Part shown: piece after piece, positions 32,834-40,841 of the stretch
Numbering within the stretch: position 1 is the stretch's first letter
How the letters are laid out: each line of letters begins with the position of its first letter
Origin: Desulfurispira natronophila
GTDB taxonomy: Bacteria > Chrysiogenota > Chrysiogenetes > Chrysiogenales > Chrysiogenaceae
Assembly: GCF_014203025.1 (NCBI RefSeq)
Contig: NZ_JACHID010000012.1
Location: 1 to 64,000 of the forward strand
Length of the DNA stretch: 64,000 bases
Direction: 5' to 3'
The notes under the pieces: model-generated
Databases searched by the model: none
What the model was told of the DNA's origin: nothing
What the model saw: the letters and a program-made list of their open reading frames with translations, nothing else
Translations under genes and position numbers: made by a program

Positions 32834-33451
32834 ATGGATAAAGGCCTGCAGATAGAGCACGACAGTTTTGCCATCATCGACGCCAACACCGACCTCAGCC
32901 GCTTCACCAGCGACGAACAGGTCATCGCCCGCAAGCTCATCCACACCACCGGCGATCTGGAGTTTGCCCAGTTGACCAGCATCCTGCCTGGATCTGTGGA
33001 AGCCGGGGTGGCGGCCCTGCGCCGTGGCGCGCCCATCATCTGCGATGTGGAAATGGTGCGGGTGGGCATTACCACGCGCTACCTACAGCACTACGGTAAT
33101 CCGGTGCTCTGCTTCATCAGCGAACCGGAAGTGCTGGAGCGCGCTCGCGCCGAAAACCTGACCCGGGCCGAAACCGCCATGCTCTACGCCGCCGAACGCT
33201 ACCCCGATGCCCTCTTTGCCATCGGCAACGCTCCCACCGCCCTGCTGAAACTGCTGGAGCTGAGTGCTGCTGGTGCCATGCAGCCCGCCTTTGTGGCGGG
33301 TTTGCCGGTGGGATTTGTCAAGGCCGAGGAGTCCAAAGACCTGCTGCGACAGACCACCATCCCCCACGTCACCAACCTGGGTCCCAAGGGCGGCAGCCCC
33401 TGTGCGGCCACGGTGACCAATGGTTTACTGATGTTGCTGGCGCAACCGTGA
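32834..33451 (+). CDS. cbiC: Cobalt-precorrin-8 methylmutase
   Basis: This 205-residue enzyme moves the C11 methyl to C12 to form cobyrinate. The family motif ARKLIHTTGD contains the catalytic His, and DVEMVRVGIT, AIGNAPTALLKLLEL and GLPVGFVKAEESK follow. GGAGA lies before the ATG just after the right REP pair. It was presumably contiguous with cbiA before the RAYT insertion. Confidence 0.94.
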   Translation: MDKGLQIEHDSFAIIDANTDLSRFTSDEQVIARKLIHTTGDLEFAQLTSILPGSVEAGVAALRRGAPIICDVEMVRVGITTRYLQHYGNPVLCFISEPEVLERARAENLTRAETAMLYAAERYPDALFAIGNAPTALLKLLELSAAGAMQPAFVAGLPVGFVKAEESKDLLRQTTIPHVTNLGPKGGSPCAATVTNGLLMLLAQP

Positions 33452-33493
33452 ACAGCTACAATTTCTCAATCACAGCAACGTGGAGGTTTCATC

Positions 33494-33718
33494 ATGGAAC
33501 ACAATGAGCAGAAGATTGACGAAGCGGTACTGGCACTTCTCTACCTGACTCTTCACGATGACAACAGGGCGTGGAAATCCTTTGATTGGGATGTGCTGGG
33601 CAGGCTGCACGAGAAGGGGTTTATCGGCAATCCCGTGGGTAAGGTCAAATCAGTGGCATTGACTGAGGAGGGTCTTCAGGAGTCGGAGCGACTCTTCCGG
33701 CAGCTGTTTTGTGATTGA
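33494..33718 (+). CDS. DUF6429 family protein
   Basis: This 74-residue protein has the family pattern: IDEAVLALLYLTLHDD, AWKSFDWDVLGRLHEKGFI, and a winged-helix-like LTEEGLQESERLF ending. GTGGAGG lies before the ATG. The function is unknown, but the fold suggests a small DNA- or protein-binding domain. It follows cbiC by 42 bp and is not known to belong to cobalamin synthesis, so it is probably part of the accessory insertion with relBE. Confidence 0.75.
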   Translation: MEHNEQKIDEAVLALLYLTLHDDNRAWKSFDWDVLGRLHEKGFIGNPVGKVKSVALTEEGLQESERLFRQLFCD

Positions 33719-33763
33719 GAGTTTGTCTGACACGACTCGAGAGCGGCATGTGGGGAGTGCGCT

Positions 33764-34036
33764 TTATTGTTTGTACACATCCTTGCGGTGGCCAACGCGT
33801 ATTACCAGGAGCTGAAGTTCACTATCTTTAATGCTTGCGATAATTCGGCAGTCTCCAACCCGGTACCTCCAGAGCCCACCAAGCTTGTCGCCTTTCAGTG
33901 CCTCACCAATGCTGCGTGGGTCATCAATACTTGCCAGTCGGTTGTGAAGAAAGTCAAGAATTCGCTTAGCTACCGGACGATCAAGCTTGCGCAATTCCCG
34001 CACTGCTGCTGGATCAAAATCAATCTTCCAGCTCAT
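33764..34036 (-). CDS. relE: RelE/ParE-type toxin
   Basis: This 90-residue type II toxin has the RelE fold sequence: IDFDPAAVRELRKLD, RIGEALKG-like (SIGEALKGDKLGGLWRYRVG) and DCRIIASI, ending VRVGHRKDVY. RelE toxins are ribosome-dependent mRNA endonucleases. The start lies inside the end of the antitoxin gene (17-bp overlap), so the antitoxin is made first and the toxin is coupled. Confidence 0.9.
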   Translation of the reverse strand: MSWKIDFDPAAVRELRKLDRPVAKRILDFLHNRLASIDDPRSIGEALKGDKLGGLWRYRVGDCRIIASIKDSELQLLVIRVGHRKDVYKQ

Positions 34037-34244
34037 ATTCGCTCATGACATCATCAAGCGAAACCGGCTTGGTCTTTCCAGCGCGGATATCGGTAAGTCG
34101 CTGCTCTGCCAGATAGATATCCTCAAGTTCATCCAGGTGCGCAAGGATGGCTTCGCGGGCGTAGTAGGTTTTTGTGCGTCCGGTGGATTTCGCCAGATTA
34201 TCGAGGCGTTCCTCAACATCTGCGGGGAGTCTTATGGCCAGCAT
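34020..34244 (-). CDS. relB: RelB-type antitoxin (ribbon-helix-helix)
   Basis: From ATG 34244 (AGGAGG upstream) the product has 74 residues: an N-terminal ribbon-helix-helix (MLAIRLPADVEERLDNLAKS, then TGRTKTYYAREAILAHLDEL) and a C-terminal toxin-binding tail. A longer frame starting at 34325 is unlikely. It should repress its own promoter by binding the palindrome just upstream at 34269-34284. Confidence 0.9.
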   Translation of the reverse strand: MLAIRLPADVEERLDNLAKSTGRTKTYYAREAILAHLDELEDIYLAEQRLTDIRAGKTKPVSLDDVMSEYELED

Positions 34245-34268
34245 AATGAGCCTCCTTTCGTAAGGGCT

Positions 34269-34284
34269 GCTATACAAGTATAGC
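34269..34284. promoter_or_regulatory. relBE autoregulatory operator and -10
   Basis: GCTATACAAGTATAGC is two perfect 7-base arms around AA, 25 bp upstream of relB. It includes a TATACT -10-like hexamer on the minus strand. This is the typical position for RelB binding and autoregulation. Confidence 0.6.
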
Positions 34285-34342
34285 GTTTGTGGCAAAAAAA
34301 ACCATGATGTTCTGAGGCGCTTCACGAAGCAGCCCTGACTGG

Positions 34343-35020
34343 CTACCCCACCACCACCATTTCAATCCCCAGTTCCAGGCACGCTTCCCGCTTCTCGTCA
34401 AATCCACTGCCTGCCCCGCTGTTTTTGGTGACCAGGCAGTCAATGCGGTACTCCCGGCACAGGGCCAGGTTAAAGTCGGTGGAGAACGGCCCCTGCTGGG
34501 CAATGATACGGGAGCGTTCAAATCCGGCGGCGACGCATTTGGCGATGGAGTCCTCAAAGGGGAGGACGCGGGCGTAGCCGCGTGTTGCCAGGGGGGCAAA
34601 GTGTGGAATGGTGTTGCTGCCGGTGGTGAAGAGGATGCGCTGATGGGGGGAGCCCAGCAGGTAGGTGGCGGCTTCTGCAGCGCTTTGGCAGGTGATGATT
34701 CCCGGTTGAGCCGCCAGTTCGGCCACGGGGCGTATGCGGTCTTCGTAGGGGATGGACTGCTGTGCGGCCACGGTGCGGGCGATGGCGCTGATTTCCCGGG
34801 CGTGGGGGTGGGTGGTGTCGATAATGCGGGTGATGTCCTGCCCGGTGATGAAGTGGGCCAGGCTTTCGGCGCTGAAGCGGGTATGCAGGACGCGGCCGGG
34901 ATAGCGGGCGCTGAATTCGCGCTGGCCGTAATCGGTGGCGACGCTGATGATCAGGGGCTGGTTTCCCAGCTCCGCCACGATCTGGTGGGTGGTGGAGGTT
35001 CCACCCAGCACGAGGATCAT
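34343..35020 (-). CDS. cbiJ: Cobalt-precorrin-6A reductase
   Basis: This 225-residue NAD(P)H-dependent reductase (CbiJ/CobK) has MILVLGGTSTTHQI, DTTHPHA, a conserved YEDRIRP-like loop and TKNSGAGSGFDEKREAC at the C-terminus. It reduces cobalt-precorrin-6A to -6B. It overlaps the upstream cbiH stop (ATGA) and is the last cobalamin gene of the leftward operon. Confidence 0.9.
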   Translation of the reverse strand: MILVLGGTSTTHQIVAELGNQPLIISVATDYGQREFSARYPGRVLHTRFSAESLAHFITGQDITRIIDTTHPHAREISAIARTVAAQQSIPYEDRIRPVAELAAQPGIITCQSAAEAATYLLGSPHQRILFTTGSNTIPHFAPLATRGYARVLPFEDSIAKCVAAGFERSRIIAQQGPFSTDFNLALCREYRIDCLVTKNSGAGSGFDEKREACLELGIEMVVVG

Positions 35021-35763
35021 GGACGCTCCCCGTATTTGGCGGTGTAGCCGCGAGGGGTCACCAGCTTGCCGTTTTTGAGCCGGGTGCGCGTGCTGCCCAC
35101 CATGACGACGGTGCTCATGTCGATGACTTCCAGGTCAAGTGCACTGAGATGGCCGGTCCAGGTGCTTTCTCCTTCCCGGTAGCAGTGGCGCACGTATCCG
35201 CAGGCCAGGTCGCCCCTTTCTGCCATGAAGCGCTCCACGGTGTGGGCCAGCTGGGTGGTGCGTTTTTTGCTGCGGGGGTTGTAGATGGCGCACACGAAGT
35301 CGCCGCTGTTGACGGCTTCGACGCGCTTGCGGATCAGCTCCCAGGGGGTGAGCAGGTCGGACATGGAGATGATGGCCAGGTCGTCGGCCACGGGGGCGCC
35401 CAGGCGTGCTGAAGCGGCCAGGGCGGCGGTGATGCCGGGGATGACTTCGATGGCATCGGTGTTGGTGGCCAGTTCATGGACCAGGGAAGCCAGGGAGTAG
35501 AGCGAGGCGTCGCCGCCGCAGACGAGGGCGACGCGGTTTCCCTGTTCCATGGCTTCGATGGCCTTTTCCACCCGCTCTTTTTCGCCGGTCATGCCATTGC
35601 TGAAAACCTGGGCTCCGGGAGGGATCAGGTGGGAGACCTGTTCTAGGTATGGTTTGTAGCCGCAGATATAGGTGGCGCTGGCGATGGCCGCGCGGGCGGC
35701 GGGGGCCATGTAGTCGCTGGTGCCGGGGCCGGTGCCGGCCACAAAAAGTATTCCCTCAGACAT
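35017..35763 (-). CDS. cbiH: Cobalt-precorrin-3 C17-methyltransferase
   Basis: CbiH methylates C17 and contracts the ring. From ATG 35763 the product has 248 residues with the methylase motif FVAGTGPGTSDYMAPAAR, SNGMTGEKERVEKA, VCGGDASLYSLASL and IPGITAALAASARLGAP. A 49-residue upstream extension in frame is translated from the cbiG end and is not part of the protein. There is no extra C-terminal Fe-S domain as in some long CbiH enzymes. Confidence 0.93.
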   Translation of the reverse strand: MSEGILFVAGTGPGTSDYMAPAARAAIASATYICGYKPYLEQVSHLIPPGAQVFSNGMTGEKERVEKAIEAMEQGNRVALVCGGDASLYSLASLVHELATNTDAIEVIPGITAALAASARLGAPVADDLAIISMSDLLTPWELIRKRVEAVNSGDFVCAIYNPRSKKRTTQLAHTVERFMAERGDLACGYVRHCYREGESTWTGHLSALDLEVIDMSTVVMVGSTRTRLKNGKLVTPRGYTAKYGERP

Positions 35764-36547
35764 GGTCGAACTCCTCCTGGACGATGGCGATGGTAACGGA
35801 ATCAATGACGGTGCGGGGCAGCAGCAGCCGTGGATTGGCGGCGGCCAGCAGGGCCGAGGGCTCGGCCACACCGGGGATGCCCAGATGGCGCATGGGCCCA
35901 TCGTGGGCAATAAAGTGAAACAAGGGATTCTGGTAGGCGCTTTGGGGCAGAAAGCGCAAATAGAGCCCCAGGGAACTGGCGGCGGCCAGCAGACCGGCCT
36001 CGTCCTTTTTCACCCAGGCAGAGGCCAGCAGGCGCAGTTGCTCCGAGGCTATTCCCGCCTGCTGACAGCCGGTGGTGATGGCATGGAGGATGGTTTCCTG
36101 CGGGGTGCCCCGACGACAGCCAATGCCCAGCACATGGCGGCGGTTGGCTTCGGTGGCGGTAGTAATGACGGGGGTGGCGCCGGTGATGGATGCCACGGCG
36201 TGGGCCAGCAGGTTGGCTCCCCCTTCGTGGCCGGAAGCGGTGCTGATGGCAAAGCGTCCCACCTCGTCGCAGGTGACCACGGCGGGGTCCGTGTATTTGG
36301 AGCGCAGGTGGGGGGCGATCATGCGGGTGACGATGCCCTGGGCCATGACGGCCACGATGGCACGCCGGGTGCCGTCCATGAGCCGCGCAAACTGGTAGCC
36401 GAGACTGTCATAGGGTACGGCGTGAAAGCCTGCGGCCAGCGGACGGGGCAGATGCAGCTCAGCGCCAAGCTCGGTGGCAATCCGCTGCGCCAGCCGTGCT
36501 CCTGCTTCGGTCACGGCGATGACGGCCACTTCAGGGGCGGGTGCCAT
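35756..36547 (-). CDS. cbiG: Cobalt-precorrin-5A hydrolase, short form without the middle domain
   Basis: From ATG 36547 the protein has 263 residues. The CbiG N-terminal domain is visible as MAQGIVTRMIAPHLRSK, TCDEVGRFAISTASGHEGGAN and TTATEANRRH. It is followed immediately by the C-terminal (CobE-like) domain GIGCRRGTPQE. The middle domain found in many CbiG proteins of about 330-350 residues is absent. The enzyme opens the delta-lactone and releases acetaldehyde. Its neighbours overlap on both sides. Confidence 0.88.
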   Translation of the reverse strand: MAPAPEVAVIAVTEAGARLAQRIATELGAELHLPRPLAAGFHAVPYDSLGYQFARLMDGTRRAIVAVMAQGIVTRMIAPHLRSKYTDPAVVTCDEVGRFAISTASGHEGGANLLAHAVASITGATPVITTATEANRRHVLGIGCRRGTPQETILHAITTGCQQAGIASEQLRLLASAWVKKDEAGLLAAASSLGLYLRFLPQSAYQNPLFHFIAHDGPMRHLGIPGVAEPSALLAAANPRLLLPRTVIDSVTIAIVQEEFDHV

Positions 36548-37298
36548 GGCTGAACTCCCGGTCGTAGAGCTTTGAATAGGCGCCAATGGCTCCCAGGGGC
36601 TTGCCGATGATGACGACGGCGTGTTTGTTGACGCCGCTGTCGGCTATCTGTGCGGCCATGTCGGCCAGGGTTCCGCGTCGGATCAGCTCATCGGGCCAGC
36701 TGGCGCGGTAAACCATGGCCACGGGCGTCTGGGGGCTCCAGCCCTGATCGAGAAACTGGCGGGCGATGTCGCCGAAGCGATCCACCGAGAGGTAGAAGCA
36801 GAAGGTGCCGCCGTGGGAAGTCAGGCGCGCCACTTCCTCGTCCTGCGGCACCGGAGTGCGACCGGCAATGCGGCTGATGACCAGCGTCTGGGACTGCTCC
36901 GGCGATGTCAGCTCGGTGCGCAGCGCAGCAGCGGCGGCAAATACCGCCGTGACGCCGGGAATGACAGTGTAGGCGATTCCCAGCTTATCCAGCTCGGCCA
37001 TCTGCTCCTGAATGGCGCCGTAGATGGAAGGGTCCCCCGTGTGCAGCCGTGCCACGCTCTGCCCCTGCCTGGTGGCCGCCGCCATGACGGCGAGAATTTC
37101 CTCCAGGTTCATGGAAGCGGAGTTGTGGATATGGGCGCCGGGGAGGCAGTGCTCCAGAATTTCCGGCGCCACCAGGCTTCCGGCGTAAATGACGGTCTGG
37201 CAGCGCTTGATGGCATTGATCCCCTTGAGGGTGATGAGTTCGGGATCGCCGGGACCGGCACCGATGAAGTAAACGTGGGGAGTGGAAGCAGTCGTCAT
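36531..37298 (-). CDS. cbiF: Cobalt-precorrin-4 C11-methyltransferase
   Basis: The 255-residue methylase has VYFIGAGPGDPELITLKGI, AGSLVAPEIL, RLHTGDPSIYGAI and IPGVTAVFAAAAALRTELT. This pattern marks CbiF/CobM. AAGGAA precedes the ATG. A REP pair lies immediately upstream (37319-37396) between it and cbiE, so the operon has been interrupted by about 100 bp without loss of coding frames. Confidence 0.93.
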   Translation of the reverse strand: MTTASTPHVYFIGAGPGDPELITLKGINAIKRCQTVIYAGSLVAPEILEHCLPGAHIHNSASMNLEEILAVMAAATRQGQSVARLHTGDPSIYGAIQEQMAELDKLGIAYTVIPGVTAVFAAAAALRTELTSPEQSQTLVISRIAGRTPVPQDEEVARLTSHGGTFCFYLSVDRFGDIARQFLDQGWSPQTPVAMVYRASWPDELIRRGTLADMAAQIADSGVNKHAVVIIGKPLGAIGAYSKLYDREFSHGTRP

Positions 37299-37318
37299 AA
37301 GTATTCCTTATGGTTGTT

Positions 37319-37396
37319 TGGTGGATGCGCTTTGCTTATCCACCCTACGTATTGCTCGAGTGATTCTGTAGGGCGGATAAGTGTAGCGCATCCGCC
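37319..37396. repeat. REP pair between cbiE and cbiF
   Basis: TGGTGGATGCGCTTTGCTT plus ATCCACCCTAC (37319-37348) faces GTAGGGCGGATAAGTGTAGC (from 37368 to 37396), the same head-to-head layout as beside the RAYT gene. It ends three bases from the cbiE stop. Confidence 0.8.
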
Positions 37397-37398
37397 TG

Positions 37399-38019
37399 TC
37401 AGTCGGTATTGTTCGTTTTCCTGATTCCCACCAGGCAGCTGAGGGATTCCTCGGGCAGAGGCGCTTCGGCGATCACCGGGACAATGATTTCGTTCTCCAG
37501 GCTGAGGTTGGCCATCACCCACAGGGCGAAATCGGCTCGCAGCTGGGGAAAGCGCTCCAGAAGCACGCCTGGCGTGTGAGCCGTATCGCAGAGCAGCAGA
37601 AAGCGCTGGCTGGCCATGATTGCGGCCACATCCAGCTCCTGCCGGCCGTGAGCGGAAAAGAAGCGCGCATCCTGCCAGGGTTCGGCAATGGCGGCAAAGG
37701 CGGCCTGCACTATGCTGATGCCGGGGATGACTGTAACCGACTCCCGACCAAAAGCGTTCACCACCGCACGACTGAGGCTGTAGAAACCGGCATCGCCACT
37801 GACCAGCACGCCCACGTGCTGGCCCGGATGGTTGCGGATAAGTTCGATAGTCCCACTGACCAGCGGCACCGGCTCATGGGTGGGAATTCCCAGGCCCTGG
37901 GTCAGACGCGGTGCGCCGATGGCCAGGTCAATCTCTCCCAGGGCGCGGCGGGCACGCTCCGTCAACAGATCAGGATGGCCGGGGCCTATGGAGATGATGG
38001 TTATACGTCGCTGATTCAC
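37399..38019 (-). CDS. cbiE: Cobalt-precorrin-7 C5-methyltransferase
   Basis: This 206-residue methylase matches CbiE: ISIGPGHPDLLTERARRAL, IGAPRLTQG, VLVSGDAGFYSLSRAV and IPGISIVQAAFAA. The start is GTG with AGAGGAAG upstream. In most anaerobic pathways CbiE is followed by, or fused to, CbiT (C15 methylation and decarboxylation). Neither is present here, so the CbiT activity must be encoded elsewhere or by another enzyme. Confidence 0.9.
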   Translation of the reverse strand: MNQRRITIISIGPGHPDLLTERARRALGEIDLAIGAPRLTQGLGIPTHEPVPLVSGTIELIRNHPGQHVGVLVSGDAGFYSLSRAVVNAFGRESVTVIPGISIVQAAFAAIAEPWQDARFFSAHGRQELDVAAIMASQRFLLLCDTAHTPGVLLERFPQLRADFALWVMANLSLENEIIVPVIAEAPLPEESLSCLVGIRKTNNTD

Positions 38020-38040
38020 GGTCTTCCTCTTTCAGGTTTC

Positions 38041-38165
38041 AGGCTTCTGAAAAACCCTCATCTGCGGCGTTGCTCGCGGTCACTCGTCACTGCAGCGTAC
38101 TCCATGTACGCCTCATTCCTCGCTCTGCGAGCGCCTTGCACCTGAGCATTTTTCAATTGCCTGCT
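38041..38165. repeat. Hairpin repeat, long copy 2
   Basis: TTCTGAAAAACCCTCATCTG leads into GTACTCCATGTACGCCTCAT, then CTCTGCGAGCGCCTTGCACC and TTTTTCAATTGCCTGCTTG. It is the best preserved long copy and parallels the one at 93-220. It begins 22 bp upstream of cbiE. Confidence 0.75.
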
Positions 38166-38193
38166 TGATTTGAGGTGCTTCAGAAAAGGCTCG

Positions 38194-38220
38194 TGGTGGA
38201 TGCGCTGCACTTATCCACCC
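38194..38220. repeat. Single REP-like palindrome
   Basis: TGGTGGATGCGCTGCACTT plus ATCCACCC, a single unit of the REP family, lies next to the second copy of the structured core. Confidence 0.7.
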
Positions 38221-38376
38221 GTAATCATTCACGGTACATTGGCAATCGCGCCAGCATTCCTCCCAGAGACGCTCACTTTCATCCATGGCTCGAGTCTCTG
38301 CCGCTCGCCATCCAGGCTCGCTCTCGGAACGCTGGCGCTCATGCGGAAGAATCGCAGGTTGGATGTGAGTCGTTAC
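38221..38376. repeat. MITE-like structured element, copy 2
   Basis: The 91-bp core (38248-38338) is about 93 percent identical to 16257-16347. It is closed by GCGCCAGCATTCC and GGAACGCTGGCGC. Compared with copy 1, one stem pair changes T-A to C-G on both arms. The outer ends (GTAATCATTCAC and GTGAGTCGTTAC) are decayed relative to the 17-bp ends of copy 1. Confidence 0.65.
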
Positions 38377-38397
38377 ATCAACCATCTGCTTGAGCAC

Positions 38398-39408
38398 TCA
38401 TGTAGGGCGGATAAACGGAGTGCATCCGCCAATTGATTCGGATAACAGTGCACCCGGCATATCAAACAGCAGCACCTCTACTCTCGCAAATCCCCAGTCC
38501 TTTACAACCTGCTCGGCAATCCGCGTTGCCAGAGGATCAAATGCTTCATGGTGGGCCTGGCAGATCTCCTCCACCGTATTATAGGTGCCGATCAACCCCA
38601 GCACGTGGGCCACAAAATCCTGTGCCTGGGGTGAGGCACTGGAGTGGGTATTATAGAAGCCCATGGCCAGTTTGGCCAGCTTGCCCGGATGTCCGGCAAT
38701 GGTCAGCTGCCTGACGCCCCGGTGGCGCAGGTACTCCAAGGCTTCGCCAAAGGCGTTACTGACCAGGATAGTCTGTGCTGCGGGGCGCTGTGCCTGCAGG
38801 TGCTTCTCGCCGATCTTGCCGGGAACCAGCGTGATGGGATGGCCTTCGGCCAGCTGTACGTCGATTTCGCAGCGAATGGCTTCCACCAAGGCCTGCAGGC
38901 TCATGGGTTCCACAATTCCCGTGGTGCCGATGATGGAAATGCCCCCTTCAATGCCCAAGCGCGGATTAAAGGTGCGCTCTGCCAGTCGTCTGCCTTCCGG
39001 CACCCGGATGGTTACGGTGGCGCCCCGGTCGGTGCCGATTTCGCCGCGCACATTGGCCTCAATCATGGCGCGGGGAACGGGGTTGATGGCCGCTTCCCCC
39101 ACGGGAATTTGCAGGCCGGGTCGTGTGACTACGCCGACGCCCTCACCTCCGACGATATGGATCGCCGGATCATGTTCACATAGCTCCACCTGTGCCCAGA
39201 AGGCTGCGCCATGGGTGATGTCAGGATCATCGCCTGCGTCCTTGATAACCATGGCACCATGGGGGTGGCATTCCACCGGCAGCTCCATGGTGCTTTTATC
39301 CGGGAGGGTGATGGATACGTGGGTGACGGGCCCATGGCCCATCTGGAAACGGGCGTGAGCCCTGGCTGCCGCGGCGGCGGCGCTTCCGCTGGTGAATCCT
39401 TTTCGCAT
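38398..39408 (-). CDS. cbiD: Cobalt-precorrin-5B C1-methyltransferase
   Basis: From ATG 39408 (AAGGATG upstream) the product has 336 residues. CbiD hallmarks are the N-terminal MRKGFTSGSAAAAAARAH, IKDAGDDPDITHGA, EGVGVVTRPGL and GEAAINPVPR, then TTGIVEPMS and AGHPGKLAKLAMG. The last eleven residues (IGGCTPFIRPT) and the stop are encoded by a REP unit (38402-38432), so the natural end of the gene seems to have been replaced or extended by the repeat. It is the first gene of the leftward cbiD-E-F-G-H-J run. Confidence 0.9.
   Translation of the reverse strand: MRKGFTSGSAAAAAARAHARFQMGHGPVTHVSITLPDKSTMELPVECHPHGAMVIKDAGDDPDITHGAAFWAQVELCEHDPAIHIVGGEGVGVVTRPGLQIPVGEAAINPVPRAMIEANVRGEIGTDRGATVTIRVPEGRRLAERTFNPRLGIEGGISIIGTTGIVEPMSLQALVEAIRCEIDVQLAEGHPITLVPGKIGEKHLQAQRPAAQTILVSNAFGEALEYLRHRGVRQLTIAGHPGKLAKLAMGFYNTHSSASPQAQDFVAHVLGLIGTYNTVEEICQAHHEAFDPLATRIAEQVVKDWGFARVEVLLFDMPGALLSESIGGCTPFIRPT
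38402..38432. repeat. REP palindrome inside the 3' end of cbiD
   Basis: GTAGGGCGGATAAACGGAGT plus GCATCCGCCAA is a REP unit. Read leftward it supplies the last codons of cbiD, and the TGA lies immediately past the palindrome at 38398-38400. Confidence 0.75.
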
Positions 39409-39492
39409 CGCTTTCATCCTTGGCCAGATGATCTGAGGCTCATTATACCCAAATATGCACTGGTGCTTGCCGCAAACAGCGACGTTCTGTAA

Positions 39493-39523
39493 CAGTAAAG
39501 AGCCTCCCCATCAGGGGAGGCTC
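39493..39523 (-). terminator. Terminator of the tig-clpP-clpX operon
   Basis: On the minus strand GAGCCTCCCC, loop TGAT and GGGGAGGCTC form a perfect ten-pair stem followed by TTTACTGTT, about 38 bp past the clpX stop. Confidence 0.85.
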
Positions 39524-39560
39524 ATGAGTGAGTTGCGTTGGCGTTGAAGTTTTATTCCGA

Positions 39561-40841
39561 TCAGGCAGAACTACGGGACTCTATAACGGGTTTCTTTTCG
39601 CCACGGATAACGTCAGCATCGATGACGCATCGCTTGGGGCCAGCTTTGAGGTCGGGGACCTCATACATTACATCCAGCATCACGCTTTCCATAATGCTGC
39701 GCAGGCCACGGGCACCGGTTTTTCGCTTTTGCGCTTCCCGGGCCACTTCTTTTACTGCGTCTTCGGTGAATGTCAATTCAGTGTCATCCATCTGTAACAT
39801 ATGGGAGTACTGCTTCACCAGAGCATTTTTCGGCTCACGCAGTATCTGAATCAGGGCGGTTTCGTCCAGTTCATCCAAAGTGGCGATAACTGGAAGTCGC
39901 CCTACCAACTCGGGTATAAGGCCAAAACGAATGATGTCTTCCGGATGCACTTTTTTGAAAAGCTCGCTCTTTTCCAGCTTGGCACCACTGTCGATATTCT
40001 GCCCAAATCCCAGCATCTTCTTGCCCAGGCGTCGGCCAATAATACCGTCCAGGCCATCAAAGGCTCCGCCACAGACAAAGAGGATGTTGGTGGTGTCGAT
40101 TTGAATGAACTCCTGGTTGGGGTGTTTGCGCCCGCCTTTGGGAGGGACGTTGGCTACGGTGCCCTCAACGATTTTCAAAAGTGCCTGCTGTACCCCTTCA
40201 CCCGAGACATCCCGGGTGATAGAGACATTTTCGCTTTTGCGGGAGACCTTGTCGATTTCGTCGATATAGATAATTCCCCGCTGGGCGCGATCCACGTCAA
40301 AGTCAGAGCTTTGCAGGAGCTTCAGCAGAATATTTTCCACATCTTCACCAACATAGCCCGCCTCGGTAAGGGTCGTGGCATCGGCAATGGCAAAGGGAAC
40401 GTTGAGGGTGCGGGCCATGGTCTGAGCCAGCAGGGTTTTGCCACTGCCGGTTGGACCTACCAAGAGAATGTTGGACTTGTTAATTTCCACTGCTTCATCG
40501 TTTTCATTAACGTAGCCATCCAGCATAGAGTAAATTCTTTTGTAGTGGTTGTATACAGCTACGCTAAGAATTTTCTTCCCACTTTCCTGGCCGATGACGT
40601 ACTCGTCCAGAGCCGCCTTGATTTCTGATGGTCGGGGCAGGGAGTCCATGTACTCTCCTACTTCCATACTTTCCATCTCGTCCAGGGCGTGATACTCGGA
40701 CTCTATGGCATCACTGCATAAGTGGACACATTCGTTGCAGATATAGATACCTTCAAGTCCTTCGATCAGGCGGTCCACTTCGTCATATTTCTTTCCACAG
40801 AACGAGCAACGGGGTTCATCGTTCGCCTTTTTCCTGGCCAT
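39561..40841 (-). CDS. clpX: ATP-dependent Clp protease ATP-binding subunit ClpX
   Basis: This 426-residue AAA+ unfoldase has a zinc-binding N-domain (CSFC at 12-15 and CNEC), Walker A GPTGSGKT, the pore-loop region GYVGEDVEN, Walker B IIYIDEID and a sensor region. It unfolds ssrA-tagged and other substrates for ClpP. The start overlaps the clpP stop by one base, and the order tig-clpP-clpX is the classic one. Confidence 0.97.
   Translation of the reverse strand: MARKKANDEPRCSFCGKKYDEVDRLIEGLEGIYICNECVHLCSDAIESEYHALDEMESMEVGEYMDSLPRPSEIKAALDEYVIGQESGKKILSVAVYNHYKRIYSMLDGYVNENDEAVEINKSNILLVGPTGSGKTLLAQTMARTLNVPFAIADATTLTEAGYVGEDVENILLKLLQSSDFDVDRAQRGIIYIDEIDKVSRKSENVSITRDVSGEGVQQALLKIVEGTVANVPPKGGRKHPNQEFIQIDTTNILFVCGGAFDGLDGIIGRRLGKKMLGFGQNIDSGAKLEKSELFKKVHPEDIIRFGLIPELVGRLPVIATLDELDETALIQILREPKNALVKQYSHMLQMDDTELTFTEDAVKEVAREAQKRKTGARGLRSIMESVMLDVMYEVPDLKAGPKRCVIDADVIRGEKKPVIESRSSA

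Noticed and set aside
20441-38432. CRISPR array
   Set aside because: Several short repeats recur, but they are widely scattered palindromes with no regular spacing and no cas genes are present.
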